Shown here: one piece after another, positions 24,701 through 29,953 of the stretch
How the letters are laid out: the number at the start of each line of letters is the position of its first letter
Position numbering within the stretch: the stretch's first letter is position 1
Source of the DNA: a virus
Strand: one strand, 5' to 3'
Virus record (IMG/VR): IMGVR_UViG_3300032284_002637
Location: 1-31,546 of that record
Length of the DNA: 31,546 nt
Translations under genes and position numbers: made by a program
The notes under the pieces: generated by a model
What the model was told of the DNA's origin: nothing
The model's input: the letters and a program-made list of their open reading frames with translations, nothing else
Databases searched by the model: none

Positions 24701-26025
24701 GCTCCTTGTACTCTGGAAATGTGTTTAAAGTACAACAGTATAATCATGGTATGCACGGTGCAAACAACTTGGTCAACGTTACAAATGTTGCTCCAGATAC
24801 TGCTGCAGTTGCATTAACTGGCAATTTGGGAATAAATGATACACAAGTATCCGTCGCAACTACTATACCATTTGGAAATTTTGAAGGAGTATCAACATCT
24901 AGAGGATATGCAATTGTTGATAGTGAGATTGTTCAATACACTGGGCTATCTAATAATATTTTACAGCTTGGTGCCAGAGGAGTAAATGGATCTCCCATTA
25001 CACCTCATGCATCTGGATCTGTGATATATCCATATCAAATAAATGGAGTTTCTCTTACTAGAATCAATACTACATTTACATTACCAACTGATCCCGCATT
25101 ATCTGGAGCAGTAGATTTAGATAGTTATTATTTACAGTTTAATCGAACTGATACTCCTCAAGTTAGTTTTACTGATCAAAAATCAGTAGGTGAAAATAAT
25201 ATTCAAGTTTCGCAAAATCATCAGTTTAGTACCATTGTTCCACAATTTAATGTTATCACTCCAGGCAATGGTACTCAAATTTCGGCACAAATCAGAACTA
25301 TAAGCGGAACAAGCTCTGGAGGATCTGAAGTTTCGTTTGTAGATCAAGGTTATGAGGCTGTAAACTTAAATAGTGAGACATTCCTTAAGACACCCAGATT
25401 AGTGGCATCGGAAATTAATGAAAATGCATATCTAGCAAATCTACCCCTTAATAAGTCATTAGCATTACGAACAAGAATGCAATCTATTGACCCAAATCTA
25501 TCTCCAGTTATTGATACAAAAAATGCAATATTTATTTTGGGTAGAAATAGATTAAATAATCCAATAGTAGATTATGTTACTGATGATAGGTCAAATCGCA
25601 CTTCTGGAGATCCTCATAGCTCAGTCTATATTACTAAAAAGGTAGATTTGGCGCAGGCGGCAACTTCATTACAAGTTATTGTATCTGCATGTAGACCAGC
25701 AGAAGCTGATTTTAGGGTTTTATATCAACTATTTAAATCAGATTCGAGTGAGATTACTCAATCTTATGTACTTTTTCCAGGTTATGATAACTTAACCGAC
25801 ACTACTGGTAATGGATATGGAAATAGAGTTATTGATCCATCTAAAAATACTGGACGAGCTGACGCTTTTGTAAGAGCCAGCAATGATAATGAGTTTTTAG
25901 ATTATCAGTTTACAGCTCATGATTTAGATCCATTTTCAGGATTCATTATTAAAGTTGTAATGTCATCTACAAATGAATCTGCTAGAGTTAGATTAAAAGA
26001 TTTTAGAGCGATTGCATTAGCATGA
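18769..26025 (+). CDS. Large virion structural protein, DUF4815 family (baseplate/tail fibre connector)
   Basis: A 2418-aa protein. The first ~70 residues (MPQKTNLNISPYYDDFNPQD; GFPVQARELTNLQSILQNQI) and GVYFIRGTFVNVP match the DUF4815 family of T4-like marine phages. It occupies the gp9/gp10 position after gp8, so a role in the outer baseplate or in fibre attachment is likely. A proline-rich stretch at about residues 1570-1612 (PPPPPDKAP, then PTPAPAPAPPP) looks like a hinge. After it comes a distinct domain (DPLAQTFKVDG; FLTGVDVYFGNKD; PIYLESAKTYALVFLAP) at about 1615-1778, then Gly-Tyr repeats near 1848 and 1896 and an 'IDDE'-like unit (IVDSEIVQYTG) near 2014-2089. The ATGA overlap with the next gene indicates coupling. 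No T4 gp10 similarity is evident by eye. Confidence 0.85.
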   Translation: MPQKTNLNISPYYDDFNPQDNFYRVLFKPGFPVQARELTNLQSILQNQIESFGSHIFQEGSMVIPGAVTFDNRYFSVKINPDHLGIDVTVYLQSLVDTGVRLKGQSSGVVATIKGFTLPPNEGVTDITIYVKYLDSGDDFKISQFSDGEILVLLDNATYGNTTLNAGDTVLTVLSQNATAVGSAVGVDRGVYFIRGTFVNVPMSNIVLDPYSNTPTYRVGLNILEEIITSNDESQLNDNARGFSNYAAPGADRLKISTTLVKKAIDDYQDTNFVELLKVDAGVVKSVQNTSDYSLIRDYFAQRTYEETGNFALNSFNVDVLNSLNDEVSSNGIYIDTQKTEQGNIPSDDLMCVRVSAGKAYVKGYDVSLPGSRVVDVKKPRDTKTISEALVPFEMGNLLRVNNVYGTPLLGLNSSNTISLYSKRRNTSNTTSGTGTLIGKARAYTFQVTDAAYTDQTTSWDLYLFDIQTYTALTLSSSLGASDVPVSSYVRGLSSGATGYVAVAPNSTLLYIDQTSGNFLSGEQIIFNENTQFSRTVKSITVYNTDDIKSVFQNSPALDANLQSCFIADTVLYRSIPTGFNASDQITITSGGTVTCPVSIPAKSFLTIKPGSIIRYQKQGSNVETFNVVSSVSADGLSMTLSALDSSVSKICDGTLPGTTISTPFALGVPTVLNTDKASLYSQLPKANISALNLGVSNLIVTSQVKNKSVNGSGSLTITTNDVGITSSFFEAFNPQRYSIFYSNGTIEPLSSDQFTLGPNAGSITLSGLTASATGVSVNVTLAKNLTSTKAKNFVRSNQLAVTYTSGVSDPAISGLSTNSYYGLRVEDRDISLNVPDVVNVVAIYQSVDTNAPVLDSLTFPTGLALNTKTIVGEKIVGQNSRAVAQLVTQISSNQIGFVYLNSKQFTAGETVIFKESNIQTNIQSVNVGSYTDLTSNYTLDKGQKDQFYDYSKIVRKAGSILPSKQLLIIYDCYQITTNNNGDVSTVNSYTKDRFSKDIPLLQNGSLRATDTLDFRPAVSNFTSNTSSPFDFSSRSFSSSINYVITPNEGSLLGYSYYLPRVDKVTLTKFGQVSVIVGNSDDSPKPPVNVDDSMDVADIYLPPYLYSPTTDVKFKLYDNRRYTMRDIGALDNRIKNLETVTTLNLLELDTKSLQIQDADGINRFKTGFVADNFKNSDLISTTNTDNRCDVDVVVGELSNAVDFWSIAPQLAYDPSVNLSQNISEASGTFPLLDPNTTKTGDLITLNYTEVEWITQPQASDVENVNPFNVIAYVGGVILDPASDNWIRTIYVDNSRTESTGAQWVQSSNTTTDTFTQGNQNVTRKTTTYTNTLEGPSREFNYVESIKVSGQIDPYMRSRNVYFAASGLKPFTQHYYYMDNISGLDIVPKLVEISMISGTFQVGETVGGFFGGQQILRALVKEPNHKKGLPDGTTKLYNINPYDRNLTLGSTYSPTSTVLNIGVNALASDMEHFQGLVTPGMTLSGQTSGAVATVTNVRLITDNYGDLIGAFFIRDPNTNPPIKINSGQRTFKLTAAPPGITPLPGSTTYASNASTTYSGSGTILTQNTTTVNVRNPPPPPDKAPTVTETRVDIPQPTPAPAPAPPPSNNGGDHDKDPLAQTFKVDGTGAFLTGVDVYFGNKDPNQRLFVEVRTVELGTPTTQLVQDYARAVLDPNDIQISSDASVPTHIKFPSPIYLESAKTYALVFLAPTSDMFEMWVATMGQPTVQTANLPDVQNVIISKQYNGGSLFKSQNGEIWTPSQYQDLTFKLYKAKFVSSGDAVFYNTRVAAGNINVPNLQANAIRTYPRKLKVPVQNVSAAWSKLVPGTKVGQGSINQTGITGIIEKIGGSINAVGITTGGNGFIPSQVYSNVPLYSISGLGQNATATVTTSASGTVQTVSIANTGTGYVVGDSLGITTSAVVKGYGAVLSVSSVYGTDTLYLTNVQGDSFNLNQPLVYYNGNTRVSSGTTISADSSLISSLYSGNVFKVQQYNHGMHGANNLVNVTNVAPDTAAVALTGNLGINDTQVSVATTIPFGNFEGVSTSRGYAIVDSEIVQYTGLSNNILQLGARGVNGSPITPHASGSVIYPYQINGVSLTRINTTFTLPTDPALSGAVDLDSYYLQFNRTDTPQVSFTDQKSVGENNIQVSQNHQFSTIVPQFNVITPGNGTQISAQIRTISGTSSGGSEVSFVDQGYEAVNLNSETFLKTPRLVASEINENAYLANLPLNKSLALRTRMQSIDPNLSPVIDTKNAIFILGRNRLNNPIVDYVTDDRSNRTSGDPHSSVYITKKVDLAQAATSLQVIVSACRPAEADFRVLYQLFKSDSSEITQSYVLFPGYDNLTDTTGNGYGNRVIDPSKNTGRADAFVRASNDNEFLDYQFTAHDLDPFSGFIIKVVMSSTNESARVRLKDFRAIALA
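23556..23573 (+). repeat. ACCTGC hexamer repeat in the proline-rich hinge
   Basis: Three perfect ACCTGC units in tandem encode the PAPAPA core of the hinge in the DUF4815 protein. Hexamer arrays of this kind can gain or lose units by slippage without breaking the frame, so hinge length may vary between related phages. Confidence 0.7.
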
Positions 26026-26228
26026 TACCTGTAGAAGGACATAAACATCTTTTCCGCGATGAAAATAGTGGAGCAATTATTAATCATGATACCTATGGAT
26101 ATTCCCAATATATTAGATCTCGAAATGAGAGAAAAAAGCAACGCGATGAAATTGAAACCATAAAAAATGACATCGAACAGATTAAATCTATGTTAAAGGA
26201 GATACTTAATGGATCCAAAGGAAATTGA
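26022..26228 (+). CDS. Small coiled-coil protein between baseplate and neck genes
   Basis: A 68-aa protein whose ATG overlaps the preceding TGA (ATGA), pointing to translational coupling with the DUF4815 gene. The first half (MIPVEGHKHLFRDENSGAII, then NHDTYGYSQYIRSRNERKKQ) is polar. The second half (RDEIETIKNDIEQIKSMLKE) has a clear heptad pattern of Ile/Leu and would form a coiled coil, probably an oligomer. The 3' end overlaps the next gene by 20 bases in another frame. Its role is unknown; an assembly factor or small virion component would fit. Confidence 0.8.
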   Translation: MIPVEGHKHLFRDENSGAIINHDTYGYSQYIRSRNERKKQRDEIETIKNDIEQIKSMLKEILNGSKGN

Positions 26229-26388
26229 TTTAGAGACAATCACTAAAATGTTTGAATATGAAAAACATGCTCGGATGATTGATGAACTTAATATTAATGA
26301 GTTGCGAGATTTCGCAAAACTTTATTGTAAACTTTATCTAAAACAGCAAGAAGTTATTTCCACTTTAGGTCCTATCAACCTTAAGTAA
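26209..26388 (+). CDS. Small 59-aa protein of unknown function
   Basis: A 59-aa frame beginning MDPKEIDLETITKMFEYEKH and ending GPINLK. A strong Shine-Dalgarno (AAAGGAG, 26196-26202) precedes the ATG, and the frame overlaps the preceding gene by 20 bases. The chain is helical and Leu/Tyr-rich (NELRDFAKLYCKLYLKQQEV) without membrane segments. It fills the whole interval to the gp13 late promoter, which begins two bases after its stop. Good ribosome site, start and gap-filling length make it credible despite its size. Function unknown. Confidence 0.75.
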   Translation: MDPKEIDLETITKMFEYEKHARMIDELNINELRDFAKLYCKLYLKQQEVISTLGPINLK

Positions 26389-26389
26389 A

Positions 26390-26397
26390 GATAAATA
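26390..26397 (+). promoter_or_regulatory. T4-type late promoter before gp13
   Basis: GATAAATA (followed by CATTTT) matches the late box at seven of eight positions. It lies 43 bases before the gp13 ATG, just after the stop of the 59-aa gene, and probably drives gp13, gp14, gp15 and gp16 together. Confidence 0.65.
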
Positions 26398-26440
26398 CAT
26401 TTTAGGGTAAGGTGTTGTCACTTATTAGGTACAAAGAAGT

Positions 26441-27277
26441 ATGTCACAACCAGCGTCCAGACAACAACTCATAGATTACTGTTTAAGGAGGCTGGGAGCC
26501 CCTGTGTTGGAAATTAACCTTGATGATGACCAAATAGATGATTTAGTCGATGATGCCTTCCAGTACTTCCAGGAGCGCCATTTTGACGGTGTTGAAAGAA
26601 TGTATCTTAAACACCAGATTACTCAGGAAGAAATTGATAGGGGTAAAGCTAGTGCGTTATCTCCAGTTGGCCCAGGCGTAACTACATCCATAGCAACATC
26701 AACGTCAGGATTTGCTTCCACCTGGTATGAGGGATCAAACTATATTCAAGTTCCTGATAGTGTTATAGGAGTTGAACAGGTATTTAAATTTGATACCAGC
26801 TCGATATCTGGTGGCATGTTTAGTATTAAATACCAGTTATTTTTAAATGATTTATACTACTTCAACTCCGTAGAACTTCTCCAATATGCAATGGTTAAAT
26901 CATACCTAGCAGATATTGATTACCTATTAACTACGGATAAGCAAATAAGATTTAATAAGAGGCAGAATAGGTTGTATATGGATATTGATTGGGGAGCACA
27001 AACTGCAGGAAATTTTATTATATTGGATTGCTATAGAATACTAGATCCAAATAATTTCACAAAAGTTTATAATGACAGTTTCTTGAAAAAATATCTTACT
27101 GCACTAATGAAAAAGCAGTGGGGACAAAATCTAATTAAATTTAAAGGAGTAAAACTCCCTGGAGGAGTTGAACTAAATGGTAGAGAAATCTATGAAGATG
27201 CTGAAAGAGAGCTCGATAAGTTGAAGCAGATCATGGCACTAGAACATGAACTTCCACCATACGATTTTATTGCATAA
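26441..27277 (+). CDS. 13: Neck protein gp13
   Basis: A 278-aa protein (T4 gp13 is 309 aa) with the characteristic opening MSQPASRQQLIDYCLRRLGA and the acidic helix INLDDDQIDDLVDDAFQYFQ. The C-terminal half has the family segment MDIDWGAQ, then DCYRILDPN, KKYLTALMKKQWGQNLIKF and a closing helix (AERELDKLKQIMALEHELPP). In T4 gp13 and gp14 form the neck ring that closes the packaged head and accepts the tail. It follows a late promoter, and its TAA shares a base with the gp14 ATG (TAATG). The middle (SPVGPGVTTSIATSTSGFAS) is a low-complexity Thr/Ser loop. Confidence 0.92.
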   Translation: MSQPASRQQLIDYCLRRLGAPVLEINLDDDQIDDLVDDAFQYFQERHFDGVERMYLKHQITQEEIDRGKASALSPVGPGVTTSIATSTSGFASTWYEGSNYIQVPDSVIGVEQVFKFDTSSISGGMFSIKYQLFLNDLYYFNSVELLQYAMVKSYLADIDYLLTTDKQIRFNKRQNRLYMDIDWGAQTAGNFIILDCYRILDPNNFTKVYNDSFLKKYLTALMKKQWGQNLIKFKGVKLPGGVELNGREIYEDAERELDKLKQIMALEHELPPYDFIA

Positions 27278-28674
27278 TGGCACTTAATCCTTTTTTTACT
27301 CAGGGATCACCTTCAGAGCAAAGACTTGTTCAGGATTTAATCAATGAACAGTTAAAAATATTTGGTGTTGAAGTTACTTACATTCCAAGAAAATTTGTTA
27401 GAAAAGAAACCATATTGAGAGAAGTAACCACATCTAAATTTGATGACAACTTCGCTATAGAAGCTTATGTCAATACTTATGATGGATATAACGGAGCTGG
27501 AGACATTTTAACAAAATTTGGAATGAGTTTACGAGATGAAGTAACTCTTATCATTTCAAAGGAAAGATTTGAGGATTTTATTGTCCCATTTTTAGTTGAT
27601 ATGGATCCAAATGAAATTGAGTTAGCAACAAGACCTAGAGAAGGAGATTTAGTCTATTTTCCTTTGGGTAAAAGATTATTTGAAATTAAGTTTGTTGAGC
27701 ATGAGCAGCCATTCTATCAACTAGGAAAAACTTATGTTTATGAACTTAAATGTGAACTCTTTGAATATGAAGATGAACTTGGTGGATGGGATAATCTCAA
27801 TACAACTGTTGAAGAAATAGACTCCACATTACAAAATCAAGGATATTTAACTGCTTTAAATTTATTTTCTTTTGGCCTAACTGCAACGGCAACAGCAGGA
27901 ATATCATCTGGTTATATTAGGCAGATTATTTTGAATAATGATGGTTATGACTATACATCTATCCCAACAGTAACTATTGACCCAGCACCATTAGGCGGAA
28001 TCAATGCTACCGCAGTTGCTATAACCACTTCTAAAGGTGGGATTCAATCCATAAAAAATATTCTTATATCAAATGCTGGGGCAGGATATACTGTTGCTCC
28101 CAAGGTAACAATAACTGGTGGGGGTGGAGTAGGTGCTGCAGCATCTTCAGTATTAGTTAATAACTATTATGGTATTAATCATGTATCCATTAATAACTAC
28201 GGCGCAGGATATCCAACAGCACCAAGAATATCATTTGCTAGCCCAACAGTTGGACTAGCAATAACAGCATCGGGGATAGTTGGTATTGCGTCAACAGGAT
28301 CAGTAAGTTATGTTCTTTTATCTGATGCTGGAATTGGATATACTGCTGCACCCACAATAGTCGTAGCTCCACCACCGATATTAACTGGCATAGGAACATT
28401 CATATTTAATGAAGTTATTACTGGATCAATATCAGGTGCTAAAGCAAGAGTTAAGACTTGGGATAAAGATACAAATGTATTAGAAGTTGGAACTACCGAA
28501 GGAAACTTTATTCCAGGGGATATTATTGTGGGGACTGCATCTTCCGCACAATATAGTCTTAGAAATATTTCTCAAGCTATATTCCAAGATAAATATGAAG
28601 AAAATAATGATATTGAAACTGCAGGAGATCAAATCTTAGATTTTTCAGAATCAAATCCATTTGGAGTCTACTAG
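27277..28674 (+). CDS. 14: Neck protein gp14 with a large repeat insertion
   Basis: A 465-aa protein against 256 aa in T4. Residues 1 to about 205 carry the gp14 core (MALNPFFTQGSPSEQRLVQD; FGVEVTYIPRKFVRKETILR; RLFEIKFVEHEQPFYQLGK; GGWDNLN). The last ~30 residues (YEENNDIETAGDQILDFSES, then NPFGVY) are the usual gp14 end. Between them sits an insertion with four Gly-Tyr repeats at about residues 210-239, 257-284, 300-322 and 342-368 and a 'GSISGA' unit at about 369-436. The gene lies between gp13 and gp15 with a one-base overlap upstream and two bases downstream. The insertion probably projects from the neck. Confidence 0.92.
   Translation: MALNPFFTQGSPSEQRLVQDLINEQLKIFGVEVTYIPRKFVRKETILREVTTSKFDDNFAIEAYVNTYDGYNGAGDILTKFGMSLRDEVTLIISKERFEDFIVPFLVDMDPNEIELATRPREGDLVYFPLGKRLFEIKFVEHEQPFYQLGKTYVYELKCELFEYEDELGGWDNLNTTVEEIDSTLQNQGYLTALNLFSFGLTATATAGISSGYIRQIILNNDGYDYTSIPTVTIDPAPLGGINATAVAITTSKGGIQSIKNILISNAGAGYTVAPKVTITGGGGVGAAASSVLVNNYYGINHVSINNYGAGYPTAPRISFASPTVGLAITASGIVGIASTGSVSYVLLSDAGIGYTAAPTIVVAPPPILTGIGTFIFNEVITGSISGAKARVKTWDKDTNVLEVGTTEGNFIPGDIIVGTASSAQYSLRNISQAIFQDKYEENNDIETAGDQILDFSESNPFGVY
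27905..28378 (+). repeat. Four Gly-Tyr beta repeats inside gp14
   Basis: Four successive units with the pattern hydrophobic-hydrophobic-x-(N/S)-x-G-x-x-Y-(T/P)-x-x-P-x-(V/I)-x-(I/V): LNNDGYDYTSIPTVTI, ISNAGAGYTVAPKVTI, INNYGAGYPTAPRISF and LSDAGIGYTAAPTIVV. Unit spacing is about 42-47 residues. Units of the same pattern occur in the gp7-like protein, gp8 and the DUF4815 protein of this window. Confidence 0.85.
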
Positions 28675-28676
28675 TA

Positions 28677-29474
28677 ATGTTAGGTAAATACTATTATCAT
28701 CAGATAATAAGAAAAACAATTGTTGCATTTGGAACCTTATTTAATCAGATCTATATTCAACATTTGGATGCCGCAGGGGCAGTATATGATGAGTTAAGAG
28801 TTCCATTGGCATATGGACCTACACAAAAGTTTTTAGCGCGTATTGAGCAACAACCAGATCTGAATAAGCCAGTTCAAATTACATTGCCAAGAATGTCTTT
28901 TGAAATGACATCTATTCAATATGATTCTACTAGAAAATCTGGTATTACTCAGACATTTAAGGCAGTAGATAGTACTGATACTAAACTTAAACAGGTTTAT
29001 TTTCCAGTTCCATATAATATTGGATTTGAACTAAATATATTGACCAAATTAAATGACGATGCTTTGCAGATTGTAGAGCAAATTTTACCAAATTTTCAAC
29101 CTGGATTTACTCTAACTGTAGATTTAATCGATTCAATTGGTGAAAAGAAAGATATACCGATAGTTTTGGATAATGTTTCATTTCAAGATGACTATGAAGG
29201 AGATTTTTCAACTAGAAGAGCATTAATATATACATTGCGATTTACTGCAAAAGTTATGCTATTCGGTCCAGTCGCCGAAACTACAGATGGACTGATTAGA
29301 AAAGTTCAAGTTGATACTTATAGTGGTTCGCCTCCAGCCACAAGAGAAATGAGGTATACCGTAGTTCCAAATCCAATAACTGCCAACCCAGGAGATGATT
29401 TTGGATTCTCAGAAAATACTTATTTCCTAGACGATTCTAAAACATATAGTCCTACTCAGCAAACTGATATTTAA
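28677..29474 (+). CDS. 15: Tail sheath stabilizer and completion protein gp15
   Basis: A 265-aa protein, near the 272 aa of T4 gp15. The opening LGKYYYHQIIRKTIVAFGTL, the central ITLPRMSFEMTSIQYDSTRK and the end of the core (TRRALIYTLRFTAKVMLFGP) are the conserved gp15 landmarks. In T4 gp15 forms a hexamer that caps the tail tube and sheath and joins the tail to the gp13-gp14 neck. The start lies two bases after the gp14 stop (TAGTAATG). The tail after residue 205 is polar and less ordered in appearance. No anomaly is seen. Confidence 0.92.
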   Translation: MLGKYYYHQIIRKTIVAFGTLFNQIYIQHLDAAGAVYDELRVPLAYGPTQKFLARIEQQPDLNKPVQITLPRMSFEMTSIQYDSTRKSGITQTFKAVDSTDTKLKQVYFPVPYNIGFELNILTKLNDDALQIVEQILPNFQPGFTLTVDLIDSIGEKKDIPIVLDNVSFQDDYEGDFSTRRALIYTLRFTAKVMLFGPVAETTDGLIRKVQVDTYSGSPPATREMRYTVVPNPITANPGDDFGFSENTYFLDDSKTYSPTQQTDI

Positions 29475-29488
29475 TTTTTGGTAAAAAT

Positions 29489-29941
29489 ATGAAAAGTTTT
29501 GAAAATATCGATGCTGCATTAAATACTACTAGTACTACTACTAGTAGTAGTATTATTGAAACCCAAGAAATTCAAGATCTTAGATTAAAGGAATCTGATA
29601 TTGGAATCATATCAGAAAGGGATCAAGATATAAAAAAAGATTATGAGTATACGAGAGCAAATTTATATTCTTTGATTGAAAAGGGTCAAGCAGCAATTAA
29701 TGGAATAATGGAGTTGGCTGGGGAAAGTGACTCACCAAGAGCATATGAAGTTGCAGGACAACTCATTAAAAGTGTTGGTGACGTTACTGACAAACTTATA
29801 GATTTACAGAAAAAACTTAAGGAAGTTGAAGAAGAAACCATAAAAACAACAAATAATGTCACGAATAATGCATTATTTGTTGGATCAACCTCAGAGTTAT
29901 CAAAGTTACTCAAACAAGGTTTTCTAAATAATAAAGAATAA
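29489..29941 (+). CDS. 16: Terminase small subunit gp16
   Basis: A 150-aa protein, near the 164 aa of T4 gp16, in the standard slot after gp15. The core ITDKLIDLQKKLKEVEE-like helix (residues about 96-113) and the preceding YEYTRANLYSLIEKGQAAIN, then ESDSPRAYEVAGQLIKSVGD, are typical of cyanophage gp16. In T4 it forms a ring that binds the concatemer, stimulates gp17 and guides the first cut. Residues 12-24 are a Thr/Ser run (NTTSTTTSSSIIE) encoded by a trinucleotide palindrome at 29533-29552. No Shine-Dalgarno is obvious in the 14-base gap after gp15. Confidence 0.88.
   Translation: MKSFENIDAALNTTSTTTSSSIIETQEIQDLRLKESDIGIISERDQDIKKDYEYTRANLYSLIEKGQAAINGIMELAGESDSPRAYEVAGQLIKSVGDVTDKLIDLQKKLKEVEEETIKTTNNVTNNALFVGSTSELSKLLKQGFLNNKE
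29533..29552. repeat. Perfect 20-bp palindrome in the start of gp16
   Basis: TACTACTACTAGTAGTAGTA equals its own reverse complement. Three further pairs (a G-U, then A-T and T-A) can extend the stem in RNA. It lies 44 bases inside gp16. In T4 a pac-like sequence used by gp16 lies within gene 16, so this may be a terminase recognition site; it might instead be a hairpin affecting gp16 translation. It may also be simple triplet slippage in a Thr/Ser run. Confidence 0.8.
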
Positions 29942-29953
29942 TATTTTTATTTC

